A DNA stretch of 64,000 nt, from positions 62,001-126,000 of the forward strand of contig JADLDY010000001.1 in assembly GCA_020846435.1 (NCBI GenBank), read 5' to 3'. The number at the start of each line of letters is the position of its first letter. Position 1 is the first letter of the stretch. The position numbers and the translations under genes were made by a program. The notes beneath the pieces were generated by a model. That model had not been told where the DNA came from and ran no database searches. It worked only from the letters and a program-made list of their open reading frames with translations. This stretch comes from Deltaproteobacteria bacterium. GTDB lineage: Bacteria > Desulfobacterota > GWC2-55-46. Of this stretch, positions 1-9,678 are shown in pieces.

Positions 1-224
1 AGAAGAAGGATATCATCTCGATCTCCGCGACGATAAGCGTCGAGCGCGAGTCGCAAAAGGGCATAATCATAGGCAAGGGCGGCTCGATGCTCAAAAAGAT
101 AGGCTCGTCCGCGAGGACCGAGATAGAAGGGCTCCTCGGCAAGAAGGTTTTCCTCGAGCTCTTTGTCAAGGTAAGCAAGGAGTGGACGAGGAAGCCGGAC
201 GCTCTCAAGGACTTCGGGTATTAG
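1..224 (+). CDS. era: GTPase Era, C-terminal fragment
   Basis: The gene is cut by the window start; only about 73 C-terminal residues are visible, ending at TAG 222-224. The fragment reads [21 protein letters not shown], then a basic stretch and a KVSKEW segment. This is the KH RNA-binding domain of Era, with the GxxG loop in IIIGKGG. Era binds the 3' end of 16S rRNA during 30S assembly. The following gene is der, another ribosome-assembly GTPase, a common pairing. The GTPase domain lies outside the window, so its integrity cannot be judged. Confidence 0.93.
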   Translation, partial: KKDIISISATISVERESQKGIIIGKGGSMLKKIGSSARTEIEGLLGKKVFLELFVKVSKEWTRKPDALKDFGY

Positions 225-225
225 C

Positions 226-346
226 AGACCGCCCAAAAAGTCCATCTGTTTTGGTGTCTTTGTCGTTCGGCATTGCGGCGTACACATAAAGCACGCCTCA
301 TGCCTCGCTCCTCGACGAGAAGCATCTGGAGCTTTTTGAGCAGCCT
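226..346. repeat. ~120-bp interspersed repeat with inverted ends, copy 1
   Basis: This is a non-coding element between era and der. It opens with a degenerate GCCCAAAAAGTCCATCTG end and closes with GGAGCTTTTTGAGCAGCCT, an inverted partner. The middle carries GCGGCGTAC, GCACGCCTCA and CCTCGCTCCTCGACG blocks. Five other full-length copies and one remnant occur in the window, always between genes. The inverted ends could form a long hairpin in RNA. No transposase is associated with it, so a MITE-like or REP-like element is the best description. Confidence 0.85.
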
Positions 347-402
347 GTATAAGATATTTCTTTAGCAATCCGGTCTAAATTGAAAGGAAACAGCAGGACT
401 GA

Positions 403-1713
403 ATGAAGCCAATAGTAGCGGTGGTCGGAAGGCCGAATGTCGGAAAATCGACCCTCTTCAACAAGATACTGGGGAAAAAGAAGGCCATAGTCCATGACCA
501 GCCCGGAGTCACGCGCGATCTCAACTACGCCGACACCGAGGAGCTGGGACGCAGCTTTACGCTCGTCGACACCGGCGGGTTCGAGCCCGACGCCGGGAAC
601 ATAATAACAAAGCAGGTCAGGGACCAGGCGAGGCTCGCTATCGAGGACGCCGACGTCATAGTCTTCGTGATGGACGCGAGGGTCGGGCTCACTCCGCAGG
701 ACACGGAGCTCGTCGACATGCTCCGTCGCGCGGGAAAGCCGGTCATATATGTGGCCAACAAGATAGACACGCCCAGGCAGGCCGCGCTCGTCGCTGATTT
801 CTACTCGCTTGGAGTGGACGAGATAATGGGCGTCTCAGCCGAGCACGGTCTGGGCATAACAGAGCTTCTTGACGAGATATTGAAGAGGCTCCCTGAAAGG
901 GACGAGCCTCCTATCGATGAGGAGAGGATAAAGGTCGCTATAGTCGGCAGGCCCAACGTCGGCAAGTCTTCTCTTCTGAACCGCCTCATCGGCAAATCCA
1001 GGTCTATCGTGAGCGACATCGCGGGCACGACGCGCGACTCTGTCGACACCCCGGTCGACCTTGACGGCAGGCAGTATCTTTTCATCGACACCGCGGGCAT
1101 AAGGAAGAAGAGCAAGGTGAGCCTTACGGTAGAGTCCTATTCGGTCATGGAGGCCATAAGGTCGATAGAGCGGTGCGACGTCGCCCTCCTCCTTGTCGAC
1201 GGCAAGGAAGGCGTCATGACGCAGGACGAAAAAATTGCCGGGATAATAGAGGACCGCAAGAAGTGCTGCGCGGTTATCGTCAACAAGTGGGACCTCGCTG
1301 AGAAGGACACCCACACGGTCGAGTACGCGAAGGAGACGCTCAGAAATAAGCTCCCCTTTATCGCCTACGCCCCGGTGTTATTCACCTCGGCCCTCACTGG
1401 CCAGAGGGTCCCGAAGGTATTGGAGACCGTCTCCGACCTCTTTGAGAGGGGCAGGTCCAAGGTCGCTACATCGGCACTGAACTCTGCGCTTGAGTCGATA
1501 GTGGCGAGAAAACACCCGCCAGCCTCAAGAGGCAGGGAAGTGAAGTTCTACTACATGACGCAGGTCGGAGTCCTCCCCCCGACTTTCCTCATATTCTGCA
1601 ACCACCCGGACGGAGTGGAAGACTCTTACGTGCGCTTCCTGACCTCGTCTCTCAGGGACGCCCTCGGCATGGACGGCATACCCTTGAGGGTCGTATTCAA
1701 ACAGAGGCACTGA
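403..1713 (+). CDS. der: Ribosome-assembly GTPase Der (EngA)
   Basis: Tandem GTPase needed for maturation of the 50S subunit. Domain 1 has GRPNVGKST at residues 9-17, DTGG near 56-59 and NKID near 119-122. Domain 2 has GRPNVGKSS near 182-190, DTAG near 229-232 and NKWD near 294-297. A KH-like domain fills the last ~90 residues. At 436 residues it has the usual family length. It follows era after a repeat element, and the next gene starts 4 bp after its stop, suggesting co-transcription. Confidence 0.97.
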   Translation: MKPIVAVVGRPNVGKSTLFNKILGKKKAIVHDQPGVTRDLNYADTEELGRSFTLVDTGGFEPDAGNIITKQVRDQARLAIEDADVIVFVMDARVGLTPQDTELVDMLRRAGKPVIYVANKIDTPRQAALVADFYSLGVDEIMGVSAEHGLGITELLDEILKRLPERDEPPIDEERIKVAIVGRPNVGKSSLLNRLIGKSRSIVSDIAGTTRDSVDTPVDLDGRQYLFIDTAGIRKKSKVSLTVESYSVMEAIRSIERCDVALLLVDGKEGVMTQDEKIAGIIEDRKKCCAVIVNKWDLAEKDTHTVEYAKETLRNKLPFIAYAPVLFTSALTGQRVPKVLETVSDLFERGRSKVATSALNSALESIVARKHPPASRGREVKFYYMTQVGVLPPTFLIFCNHPDGVEDSYVRFLTSSLRDALGMDGIPLRVVFKQRH

Positions 1714-1717
1714 ACAG

Positions 1718-2578
1718 ATGAGTTTTACGGCCATTGTCAGGGACAGCGGCAGGATATTCCTGAAGAGGAACTGCCTGACGAGCGCCGCCGCCATCTCTTT
1801 TTACGCTTTCTTCTCTCTCATCCCGCTCCTTTTCCTGATGACCGCGGGGCTCGGCTTTGTCCTGGGCTCGAGGCCTGACCTGCAGGACAGGATAATCATC
1901 CTGGTGAGCGAGAGCGTGCCGTACCTGACCCCGAGGATCGCCTCCGACCTCAAGGACTTATCTCTCAACTGGAAGACGTTCGGCTGGGTCGGCCTCCTGG
2001 TCTTTCTCTCGGGTGCCGAGCTCGTTGTCGGGGAGGCGGCCAAGGCCCTGATGGAGATATTCGGGACAGAGAACAGGTTCGGCTTTTTCAGGCAGAAGGT
2101 CGTAAACCTCACAGGCGTGCTCATCGGGGTGCTCGCGGCGGTCGCTTCCATCGCCCTCACTGCCGCCTCCTACTACCTCGAGGCCGTGGAGGCGAACATA
2201 TTCGGGCTCGGCTACGTCTATACCTTTTACATCATATTTTTCGCCAGGTTTATCGCCCCTTTCCTCCTCCTTGTCTGCGTAGTGGCGTTTGTCTTCAAGC
2301 TCCTTTCAGGCCCTGAGATGGACATGAGGAACGCCTTTTTCGGCAGCGCCATCTTCACGATCCTCTGGGAGCTGGCAAAGCAGCTTTTCACCGTCTATGT
2401 GACGAATTTCGACAGCTACAACAAGTTCTACGGCTCCATCGGCACTCTCATGATCTTCCTTTTGTGGATATTCTACTCGGCCAATATATTCCTTTTCGCC
2501 GCCTCAAGCGCCATTGTCGCCTCCAGGAGCGGCGCTCACCCGCGGCATGTGCGCCACGTGCGCCCCAGGAAGAGATAA
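1718..2578 (+). CDS. YihY/BrkB-family inner-membrane protein
   Basis: 286-residue integral membrane protein of the YihY/virulence factor BrkB family, once mis-assigned as ribonuclease BN. The N-terminus has the family pattern: an amphipathic segment, then a helix around AAAISFYAFFSLIPLLF (residues ~23-40). Further helices follow near 75-95, 125-150, 170-195, 205-225 and 240-265, about six in all. The C-terminus is short and basic (HPRHVRHVRPRKR). The biochemical function of the family is not established. It begins 4 bp after der. Recognition is by family pattern rather than any catalytic motif. Confidence 0.85.
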   Translation: MSFTAIVRDSGRIFLKRNCLTSAAAISFYAFFSLIPLLFLMTAGLGFVLGSRPDLQDRIIILVSESVPYLTPRIASDLKDLSLNWKTFGWVGLLVFLSGAELVVGEAAKALMEIFGTENRFGFFRQKVVNLTGVLIGVLAAVASIALTAASYYLEAVEANIFGLGYVYTFYIIFFARFIAPFLLLVCVVAFVFKLLSGPEMDMRNAFFGSAIFTILWELAKQLFTVYVTNFDSYNKFYGSIGTLMIFLLWIFYSANIFLFAASSAIVASRSGAHPRHVRHVRPRKR

Positions 2579-2705
2579 AAGCCATGTAATTACGGGACTT
2601 ATGACGGTAATCCGCTCAAGATTTTTATTGTAAAACCGCATGAACTGTGACAGAATAATTTTATTTAAAATCAGCGCGAAAACAAATCATCGTACAGGAG
2701 CATAG

Positions 2706-4586
2706 ATGAATCAGCTATATAAGAACATAGCCATGTGGCTCATAATCATAGCCACAGTAGTGCTGATGTTTAACCTTATAAGCTACAAGCAGCCGTCCTC
2801 CGACAAGGTCATTTTCAGCGATTTCATACAGCAGGTCGAGTCCGGCAACGTCGCCGAGGTCACAATACAGGGCAGCGACATACTTGGCAAATACAAGGAC
2901 GGCAAGCCTTTTCAGACCTTCTCGCCCCAGTACCCCGACCTCATAGGTAAGCTTCGTGACAGCGGCGTCAAGATAGCCGTCGAGCCGGTCGTTGACAGCC
3001 CGTCCTGGGGCACGATATTCGTCTCCTGGTTCCCGATGATACTTCTCATAGGCGTCTGGATATTTTTCATGCGCCAGATGCAGAGCGGCGGCGGCAAGGC
3101 CATGAGCTTCGGCAAATCCAGGGCCAGGCTCCTGAACGAGAGCCAGCACAGGGTCACCTTCAAGGACGTCGCTGGCATCGAAGAGGCCAAGGAAGAGGTC
3201 GAGGAGATAATCGACTTCCTCAAAGACCCGAAGAAGTTCACCCGCCTCGGCGGCCGCATACCAAAGGGAGTCCTCCTTGTAGGTCCTCCGGGAACGGGCA
3301 AGACCCTTCTCGCGAAAGCCATAGCGGGAGAGGCCGGAGTGCCGTTCTTCACCATATCCGGCTCTGATTTCGTCGAGATGTTCGTCGGAGTTGGCGCCTC
3401 AAGGGTAAGAGACCTTTTCGTGCAGGGCAAGAAGAACGCCCCGTGCATAATATTCATTGACGAGATAGACGCGGTCGGACGCCACAGGGGAGCGGGCCTT
3501 GGCGGAGGCCACGACGAGAGGGAGCAGACTTTGAACCAGCTTCTCGTCGAGATGGACGGGTTTGAGTCGAACGAGGGCGTCATAATAGTCGCGGCCACCA
3601 ACAGGCCAGACGTTCTTGACCCGGCGCTCCTTCGCCCCGGCAGGTTCGACAGGAACGTGGTCGTGCCCAAGCCCGACATAAAGGGCAGGGCCGAGATACT
3701 CAAAGTCCACACCTCAAAGACGCCGATGTCCCCGGACGTTGACATAGACATTATAGCGAGGGGCACGCCGGGCTTCTCCGGCGCTGACCTCGCCAACCTC
3801 GTCAACGAGGCGGCTCTCCTTGCCGCGAGGCGCGGCAAGGACAAGCTCGAGAAGGTCGAGTTTGACGAAGCCAAGGACAAGCTCCTCATGGGTTCCGAGC
3901 GCAGGTCCATGATAATAAGCGACGCCGAAAAGAAGATTACCGCCTATCATGAGGCAGGGCACACGCTGGTGGCCAGGCTCATTCCCGGGACCGACCCTAT
4001 TCACAAGGTCTCGATCATCCCGAGGGGCATGGCTCTGGGTCTCACGCAGCAGCTGCCGATAGACGAGAGGCACACTTACAGCAGGGAGTATCTCCTGAGC
4101 AACATCTCCGTCCTCATGGGCGGCAGGGCCGCCGAGGAGATAGTCCTTCATCACATGACCACGGGAGCTGGCAACGACATCGAGCGGGCTACCGAGCTCG
4201 CCCGCAAGATGGTCTGCGAGTGGGGCATGAGCGATAAATTGGGCCCCCTTTCCTTCGGCAAGAAAGAAGAGCACATCTTCCTCGGCAAGGACATGGGCCA
4301 GAGGAGGGACTTCAGCGAGGATACCGCCGAGGAGATAGACACCGAGATAAAGAAGATCGTGATGGACAACTACTCAAGGGCGCGCCAGCTCGTTGAGTCC
4401 AATATAAGCGCTCTCCACAGGCTCGCGAAGGCCCTCCTTGAAAAAGAGGCGCTCGACGGGGCCGAGATAGAAAGGCTTATCCGCATGGACGACGGCGGCC
4501 CTTCTGACACGCCTGAGCCGCCTGATGCCAGACCCGAGTCCATCAACCCGGACGACGCGGCTTCTCTTGGAGTCGCGGTCAAGTAA
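2706..4586 (+). CDS. ftsH: ATP-dependent zinc metalloprotease FtsH
   Basis: Membrane-anchored AAA+ protease that degrades misassembled membrane proteins and short-lived regulators. A first membrane helix lies at residues ~9-25 and a second at ~104-122, bracketing a periplasmic domain. Walker A GPPGTGKT is at 193-200, Walker B IIFIDEID near 248-255, the SRH with ATNRPD near 297-302, and the zinc site HEAGH at 415-419. A 626-residue length is normal. ATG is preceded by ACAGGAGCATAG. A G+C-rich hairpin follows the gene. The 127-bp upstream gap includes a weak TTGTAA/CAGAAT pair with 17-bp spacing (2628-2656), so it may start its own transcript. Confidence 0.98.
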   Translation: MNQLYKNIAMWLIIIATVVLMFNLISYKQPSSDKVIFSDFIQQVESGNVAEVTIQGSDILGKYKDGKPFQTFSPQYPDLIGKLRDSGVKIAVEPVVDSPSWGTIFVSWFPMILLIGVWIFFMRQMQSGGGKAMSFGKSRARLLNESQHRVTFKDVAGIEEAKEEVEEIIDFLKDPKKFTRLGGRIPKGVLLVGPPGTGKTLLAKAIAGEAGVPFFTISGSDFVEMFVGVGASRVRDLFVQGKKNAPCIIFIDEIDAVGRHRGAGLGGGHDEREQTLNQLLVEMDGFESNEGVIIVAATNRPDVLDPALLRPGRFDRNVVVPKPDIKGRAEILKVHTSKTPMSPDVDIDIIARGTPGFSGADLANLVNEAALLAARRGKDKLEKVEFDEAKDKLLMGSERRSMIISDAEKKITAYHEAGHTLVARLIPGTDPIHKVSIIPRGMALGLTQQLPIDERHTYSREYLLSNISVLMGGRAAEEIVLHHMTTGAGNDIERATELARKMVCEWGMSDKLGPLSFGKKEEHIFLGKDMGQRRDFSEDTAEEIDTEIKKIVMDNYSRARQLVESNISALHRLAKALLEKEALDGAEIERLIRMDDGGPSDTPEPPDARPESINPDDAASLGVAVK

Positions 4587-4613
4587 CAAGGCCCCTCTTT
4601 ATTCCGATTTCAT

Positions 4614-4647
4614 GCCGGCCGCTTGTGCGGCCGGCTTTGTCCTTTTA
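4614..4647 (+). terminator. Rho-independent-like terminator after ftsH
   Basis: A perfect 9-bp stem GCCGGCCGC/GCGGCCGGC with a TTGT loop is followed by TTTGTCCTTTT. The T tract is interrupted, so termination may be partial and read-through into folP is possible. Confidence 0.7.
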
Positions 4648-4686
4648 TGACTTTATAATCCACTTTAAACAGGGGCGGATCTTCTT

Positions 4687-5892
4687 TTGAGCTCACCCGT
4701 CAGATGCCTTGAGATTGCTTCGATCGAGACCTCCCGCGCCGAGATGGACAGGATCGGCGTGGACCCCTCGGGCGCGGCCATCATGGCCCCGAAGCAGTTC
4801 CACTACAACCTCAAGCTCGAAGGGTTGAAGCCCGCGCAGGCGAACATCCTGAAGCAGGACATGCTCTCCATTGGCGGGGAAGCGGCCGTGGCAAGGGGGG
4901 CGGCCTCGTGCTCTGTCTCTTCTTCCGGCGCGATTGTCTCCGGCACCCTCAGGCAGTTCGAAGTCCTCATCGAAAAGTTGAAGGGCCAGTCCCTGGGGCT
5001 CTCCGGCATATCCGATGCCATGCGGGCGGCTATCGACAACAGGGGCCGCTCGACCTATGAATTGAAGGGCGCTGGCAGGTCTTTTACGATCGGCCCGAGG
5101 CCGCTGATAATGGGCATATTGAACGTCACTCCGGATTCGTTCTCGGACGGAGGCCGTTTCCTTGACCCGGCTGAAGCCGTTGAAAGGGCTCTTGAGATGG
5201 CATCAGATGGCGCTGACTGGATAGACGTGGGCGGAGAGTCCACGAGGCCCGGGGCTCAAGAGGTCCCGGCTGATGAAGAGATAAGACGCGTAGTCCCGGT
5301 CATAGAGTCGCTCTCGAAGCACGGGCTTACCGTCTCGATAGACACCATGAAGGCGTCTGTCGCAGAGTCCGCCATAGGCGCCGGCGCGGCCATAGTCAAC
5401 GACGTGTCGGCCCTCTCGGCGGATGAGCGCATGGCTTCTGTCGTGGCAGGCTCAGGCGTTCCTGTTATACTCATGCACATGAGGGGGACGCCCGGGACCA
5501 TGCAACTTGATACAACTTATGCTGACCTCATGTCAGAAGTTTACGGCTACCTGCATTCGCGAGTCGAGTTCGCCGCCTCGCAAGGCATTGACCCTGAAAG
5601 AATAATAGTCGACCCTGGCCTCGGCTTCGGCAAATCAGTCGAGGGCAACTTCGAGATACTCTCGAGGCTGCGCGAGTTCAAATCTCTGGGGAGGCCGGTT
5701 CTCGCCGGGCCGTCGAGAAAGTCATTCATAGGCAGGACGACAGGCGCTGCCGCTCCCGGAGACAGGCTTGCCGGTACGATAGCGGCCTGCGCGCTGGCCG
5801 TCGCAAACGGCGCGGCCATCCTCAGAGTGCACGACGTGAAAGAAGCCCGCATGGCGGCCCTCGTCGCCGCCGCGGTTGCTGAAAAGTCTTGA
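4687..5892 (+). CDS. folP: Dihydropteroate synthase, long form
   Basis: Condenses 6-hydroxymethyl-dihydropterin pyrophosphate with p-aminobenzoate in folate synthesis. The catalytic TIM barrel starts near residue 135, with NVTPDSFSDGG (~146-156), the GGESTRPGA loop, VDPGLGFGKS and AGPSRKSFIG near the C-terminus. About 130 extra residues precede the barrel, making 401 residues against ~270-290 for the E. coli type; I do not recognise the extension with certainty. The start is TTG with an upstream AGGGGCGGA; no in-frame ATG lies between it and residue 20. The downstream cdaA ORF overlaps or abuts its stop. Confidence 0.93.
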   Translation: MSSPVRCLEIASIETSRAEMDRIGVDPSGAAIMAPKQFHYNLKLEGLKPAQANILKQDMLSIGGEAAVARGAASCSVSSSGAIVSGTLRQFEVLIEKLKGQSLGLSGISDAMRAAIDNRGRSTYELKGAGRSFTIGPRPLIMGILNVTPDSFSDGGRFLDPAEAVERALEMASDGADWIDVGGESTRPGAQEVPADEEIRRVVPVIESLSKHGLTVSIDTMKASVAESAIGAGAAIVNDVSALSADERMASVVAGSGVPVILMHMRGTPGTMQLDTTYADLMSEVYGYLHSRVEFAASQGIDPERIIVDPGLGFGKSVEGNFEILSRLREFKSLGRPVLAGPSRKSFIGRTTGAAAPGDRLAGTIAACALAVANGAAILRVHDVKEARMAALVAAAVAEKS

Positions 5893-5893
5893 T

Positions 5894-6694
5894 ATGCTGG
5901 AGAGTCTTTTAGGGATGAACACGATAATAACGGTCCTTGATATAGCCATAGTCGCCCTTGTGCTCTACTGGTTCATGCTGATGTTCAAGGGCTCGCGCGC
6001 CGAGAGGATGATCTGGGGCCTCGGCATAATAGTGATGGTCTATTTCGTCTCACAGAGGTTCGAGCTCCTGACGCTCCACTGGATACTCTCGAACTTCCTG
6101 AGCTCGATCGTCGTCTTCATCATCGTCGTCTTCCAGCAGGACATCAGGAGGGCGCTCGTGCAGATGGGCAAGCCTTTCAGCACAAGGGACACGATGACCT
6201 CGGGCGGCGCGCTAGACGAGATACTGAGGGCTGTTTCATACATGTCCAAGAAAAAGACAGGCGCGCTCATAGTCCTGGAGCGTTCAATCGACCTGGGCGA
6301 CTTCCTCGAAGACCAGCTCGGGGTCGAGCTTGACGCGAAGGTCTCCAAGGAGCTCCTTCTTTCCGTCTTCAATTCCGCCTCGCCGATACACGACGGCGCG
6401 GTCGTCGTCAGGAGGGGCAGGGTCTTCAAGGCAGGGTGTATACTCCCGCTCTCTGAAAAGGAGCTTTCCAAGTCCATGGGCACGAGGCACAGGGCCGCCA
6501 TCGGACTGGCCGAAGAGACCGACGCCGCGATAATCGTCGTCTCCGAGGAGACGGGAGGCATTACGCTCGCGGTCGAGGACGGCCTTACGGCCGACATCGG
6601 CATTGAGAAGCTCACTTCCGACCTGAAGCAGCTCTTCGCTTACAGAGGCTACCCGAGGAAGGAAATACTGGAGCGCGGGGCCTCTAACAGATGA
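5894..6694 (+). CDS. cdaA: Diadenylate cyclase CdaA
   Basis: Makes c-di-AMP from two ATP at the membrane. Three predicted helices lie within the first ~75 residues. A DisA_N domain follows, containing the signature HDGAVVVRRG (DGA motif) and GTRHRAAIG (RHR motif), both needed for catalysis. The ATG at 5894 lies 1 bp after the folP stop; an in-frame TTG at 5876 would add six residues and overlap folP. I prefer the ATG. The order cdaA-cdaR-glmM is the widely conserved c-di-AMP module linking this messenger to cell-wall precursor synthesis. The stop overlaps cdaR by ATGA. Confidence 0.96.
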   Translation: MLESLLGMNTIITVLDIAIVALVLYWFMLMFKGSRAERMIWGLGIIVMVYFVSQRFELLTLHWILSNFLSSIVVFIIVVFQQDIRRALVQMGKPFSTRDTMTSGGALDEILRAVSYMSKKKTGALIVLERSIDLGDFLEDQLGVELDAKVSKELLLSVFNSASPIHDGAVVVRRGRVFKAGCILPLSEKELSKSMGTRHRAAIGLAEETDAAIIVVSEETGGITLAVEDGLTADIGIEKLTSDLKQLFAYRGYPRKEILERGASNR

Positions 6695-7341
6695 GGAATT
6701 TTCTCGCAACCAATCTGAGGCTCAAGGTAATGGCGCTCGCGTTCGCGATAGCGCTCTGGTTCTTCGTCGCCGGGCAGTCGAAGACGGAAGTCGGCGTGCT
6801 GGTGCCGCTTAGCCTCAAGGGCGTGCCCAGGGACATGGTAATGACGAGCATGCCTCCCGGCGACATAGAGGTGAGGGTAACGGGGCCGAGGCTCTTCATG
6901 GCCAACCTCTCGCCAGCGCAGATATCTGCCGAGCTTGACATGAGCGGCGGACTTGAAGGGCTCAACGCCTATAAGATACAGTCGACAGACATAACGACGC
7001 CCATGGGCATAGACGTATTGAGGTTCCGTCCCAATTCGATAGAGGTGAGGCTCGAGAAGCTCTCTAAGACCGAGCTGCCGGTGCGGGTCAGGGTCGTGGG
7101 CAGGCCGGCGCAAGGCTACAGGGTCGCGGAAGTGCAAGTCGTCCCGAAGACGGTCACGGCCATTGCGACGAAAAGGGAATTGAAAGATATCGGAGCTGTT
7201 TTCACGAAGCCGCTGGATGTTTCCGGCAGGGACTCGTCAAAGAGCATGTCGGTTGAACTTGACACGGCAGGCGGCGCGTTGAGGGGTCTCAGTTCCGGCA
7301 AGGTAGATGTCAAGGTAATCATCAGAAGGGAGAGGCATTGA
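6691..7341 (+). CDS. cdaR: CdaR/YbbR-domain regulator of diadenylate cyclase
   Basis: 216-residue protein with one N-terminal membrane helix (residues ~11-27, [15 protein letters not shown]) and two YbbR-type beta-rich domains after it, placed outside the cytoplasmic membrane. In Firmicutes CdaR binds CdaA and modulates its activity. The family usually has two to four YbbR repeats; two is at the short end. The start ATG overlaps the cdaA stop and the end overlaps the glmM start, so the three are very probably translationally coupled. Confidence 0.9.
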   Translation: MRNFLATNLRLKVMALAFAIALWFFVAGQSKTEVGVLVPLSLKGVPRDMVMTSMPPGDIEVRVTGPRLFMANLSPAQISAELDMSGGLEGLNAYKIQSTDITTPMGIDVLRFRPNSIEVRLEKLSKTELPVRVRVVGRPAQGYRVAEVQVVPKTVTAIATKRELKDIGAVFTKPLDVSGRDSSKSMSVELDTAGGALRGLSSGKVDVKVIIRRERH

Positions 7342-8699
7342 TGAAAACGAAGAAGAGGCTTTTCGGGACGGATGGCGTAAGGGGAGTTGCTAACATAGAG
7401 CCGATGACCTCCGAGATGGCGCTCCAGTTAGGGCGGGCCATAGCGTATATCTTCAAGAAGGAGCCCAGGCGCCACCGCATCGTCATAGGCAAGGACACCA
7501 GGCTCTCTGGCTACATGCTCGAGAGCGCCATGATGGCCGGCATCTGCTCGATGGGGGTCGATACCGTCATCGTAGGGCCGCTGCCGACGCCGGGCATCGC
7601 GTTCATCACCTCGAGCATGAGGGCCGACGCCGGGGTCGTGATATCGGCCTCCCACAACGCGTACCAGGACAACGGGATAAAGTTCTTCTCGAGAGACGGC
7701 TTGAAGCTCCCGGACGAGCTCGAGCTCAAGATAGAGCAGTTCATATTCGAGAACCAGAACCCGAGCCACAGGCCGACGGCGAGCGAGGTCGGCAAGGCGT
7801 ACAGGGTCGAGGACGCCATAGGCAGGTACGTCGTTTTTGCCAAGAGCACCTTTCCAAAAGAGCTTACCCTCGACGGCCTCAAGATAGCGGTAGACTGCGC
7901 CAATGGCGCGGCCTACAAGGTCGCTCCGGCCGTCTTCTACGAGCTCGGCGCTGAAGTGATACCGATTTCCGTCAAGCCAAACGGCGAGAACATAAACCTC
8001 GAGTGCGGCGCCCTCCATCCCGAGAAGGTCGCGGCCGCGGTGAGAGAGTCCGGCGCGCATGTCGGGTTCGCCCTCGACGGCGATGGCGACAGGTGCATAA
8101 TGGTCGACGAGAAGGGCAATGTCCTCGACGGCGACTACATACTCGCCATCTGCGCGATGGCCATGATGAAGGAAGGGACGCTCAAGAAGAACACGGTCGT
8201 CTCGACCATCATGAGCAACTCCGGGTTTGAGGCGGCCATCAATACGGCCGGAGGCCGCGTCATAAGGACAGGCGTCGGCGACAGGTATGTCGTCGAGGAG
8301 ATGCTCAAAGGCGGGTACAACCTCGGCGGCGAGCAGTCGGGCCACATAATCTTCCTTGACCACACTACGACAGGCGACGGCATAATATCGGCCCTGCAGA
8401 TATTGAAGATAATGGTGATGGAGGGCAAGCCCCTCTCAGAGCTCGCAAAGGTGATGACGACCTTCCCGCAGGTGCTCGTCAACGTCAAGGTCAGGGAGAA
8501 AAAGGAGCTTTCCGCCATGCCGAAGGTAGCCAGTGCGTTGAAGGGCGTGGAAGAGAAGCTCGCAGGCCGGGGCAGGGCGTTCATACGCTATTCGGGCACC
8601 GAGCCTCTGGCGAGGATAACCATTGAGGGCGAGGAGCAAAAAGAGATAACCGCGATGGCCAATGAACTGGCGGCGCTCCTTGAAAAGGAACTGGGCTGA
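7341..8699 (+). CDS. glmM: Phosphoglucosamine mutase GlmM
   Basis: Interconverts glucosamine-6-P and glucosamine-1-P for peptidoglycan and LPS precursor synthesis. Visible motifs are [11 protein letters not shown] at the N-terminus, the phosphoserine loop ISASHN near residue 101, the metal-binding DGDGDRC near 240, and the phosphate-binding RYSGTEP near the C-terminus. At 452 residues it has normal length. The ATG at 7341 overlaps the cdaR TGA; a TTG one codon earlier is the alternative. Position after cdaA-cdaR matches the known c-di-AMP cluster. Confidence 0.98.
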   Translation: MKTKKRLFGTDGVRGVANIEPMTSEMALQLGRAIAYIFKKEPRRHRIVIGKDTRLSGYMLESAMMAGICSMGVDTVIVGPLPTPGIAFITSSMRADAGVVISASHNAYQDNGIKFFSRDGLKLPDELELKIEQFIFENQNPSHRPTASEVGKAYRVEDAIGRYVVFAKSTFPKELTLDGLKIAVDCANGAAYKVAPAVFYELGAEVIPISVKPNGENINLECGALHPEKVAAAVRESGAHVGFALDGDGDRCIMVDEKGNVLDGDYILAICAMAMMKEGTLKKNTVVSTIMSNSGFEAAINTAGGRVIRTGVGDRYVVEEMLKGGYNLGGEQSGHIIFLDHTTTGDGIISALQILKIMVMEGKPLSELAKVMTTFPQVLVNVKVREKKELSAMPKVASALKGVEEKLAGRGRAFIRYSGTEPLARITIEGEEQKEITAMANELAALLEKELG

Positions 8700-8714
8700 G
8701 GATCTCTTTGTTTC

Positions 8715-8791
8715 TGTCATTCTGAGAGCGAAGCGACCGAAGAATCTCGTACGCTTTGCTCAGGGCTTTGGCTCACACGCTCAGAACGACA
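8715..8791. repeat. TGTCATTCTGAG-type hairpin repeat, copy A
   Basis: A 77-bp non-coding element begins TGTCATTCTGAGAGCG and ends CGCTCAGAACGACA, an inverted pair. Inside are GCGAAGCGACCGAAGAATCT and a GCTTTGCTCAG block. It resembles the 'cattctgagcgaagcgaagaatc' interspersed repeat seen in many bacterial genomes. It lies between glmM and pdxJ and has a relative at 48833-48923. Confidence 0.75.
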
Positions 8792-8810
8792 TGCAGTTGT
8801 GAATTGATCC

Positions 8811-8851
8811 GGGGTTCCTCAGAAAAAATAACTGACTTTCAGAGACACCTT
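8811..8851. repeat. Half copy of the 80-bp nested-hairpin repeat
   Basis: AGAAAAAATAACTGACTTTC followed by AGAGACACC matches, with a few changes, the right half of the complete element at 26878-26958. The left half is absent. It lies in the pdxJ upstream region, so it may sit in the pdxJ leader. Confidence 0.5.
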
Positions 8852-8874
8852 AAAAACTGAGCTGGAGTTTCAAG

Positions 8875-9600
8875 ATGGCAAAACTTTCAGTCAATGTAGA
8901 CCATGTCGCCACAGTCAGGCAGGCGAGGCTTTCAATCGAGCCTGACCCGGTAGTTGCAGCGGCAAAAGCCGAACTTTGCGGGGCTGACGGCATAACCGTC
9001 CACCTCCGCGAGGACAGGAGGCACATACAGGACAGGGACGTCTATATCCTCAGGAAGACCGTAAAGACTGAGCTGAACCTTGAGATGGCCGCCACCAAGG
9101 AGATGCTCGACGTAGCTCTCGAGGTCAAGCCTGACATGGTGACGATAGTGCCCGAGAAGAGGCAGGAGCTCACGACCGAAGGCGGCCTCGACGTCAAGAC
9201 CCACGGCGACGCCCTGAAGAAGTATGTCTCGCATCTCAAGGACGCTGGCATAAGGGTGAACCTTTTCATCGACCCTTCTCCTGAGGCTGTGAAGTCCTGC
9301 CACAGGATAGGCTCGGACGGCGTGGAAATACACACCGGCGCCTACGCGGGCACGAAAGGGCCGGTGCGCGAATCCGAACTCAAGAGGATATACGATACTG
9401 CGGTCCTGTCCAGGAGGCTCGGCTTGAAGACCCACGCGGGCCACGGACTCGATTACAACAACATACTCCAGGTCGCCTCGATAAGCGAGATAGACGAGTT
9501 CGCGATCGGTTACAGCATAATCTCCCGCGCTCTCTATGTCGGCATAGAGGATGCCGTAAGGGAGATGAAGAGGCTCATAACAGCCGGCAGGGGCAGGTAG
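8875..9600 (+). CDS. pdxJ: Pyridoxine 5'-phosphate synthase PdxJ
   Basis: Last step of DXP-dependent vitamin B6 synthesis: condenses 1-deoxyxylulose-5-P with aminoacetone-3-P. The 241-residue TIM barrel opens with the hallmark NVDHVATVRQAR and continues with HLREDRRHI, LNLEMAAT, the catalytic Glu in VPEKR, and HAGHGLDYNN near the end. Length and motifs are complete. It precedes acpS in the same order as many deltaproteobacterial-type genomes, with a 78-bp gap in which I see no terminator. Confidence 0.97.
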   Translation: MAKLSVNVDHVATVRQARLSIEPDPVVAAAKAELCGADGITVHLREDRRHIQDRDVYILRKTVKTELNLEMAATKEMLDVALEVKPDMVTIVPEKRQELTTEGGLDVKTHGDALKKYVSHLKDAGIRVNLFIDPSPEAVKSCHRIGSDGVEIHTGAYAGTKGPVRESELKRIYDTAVLSRRLGLKTHAGHGLDYNNILQVASISEIDEFAIGYSIISRALYVGIEDAVREMKRLITAGRGR

Positions 9601-9678
9601 GTCTTCGTGGCCGTGAAAGGCCCGTGCAGTCTGAATTGGTTTTTTTGGTTTTCCGGCCACGGTCAACGGTAATAAAAT

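Noticed and set aside
835-1314. Minus-strand ORF opposite der
   Set aside because: Typical antisense shadow in high-G+C DNA; der motifs are complete on the + strand.
2912-3910. Minus-strand ORF of 332 codons opposite ftsH
   Set aside because: Ser/Pro-rich shadow frame; ftsH is complete and clearly coding.
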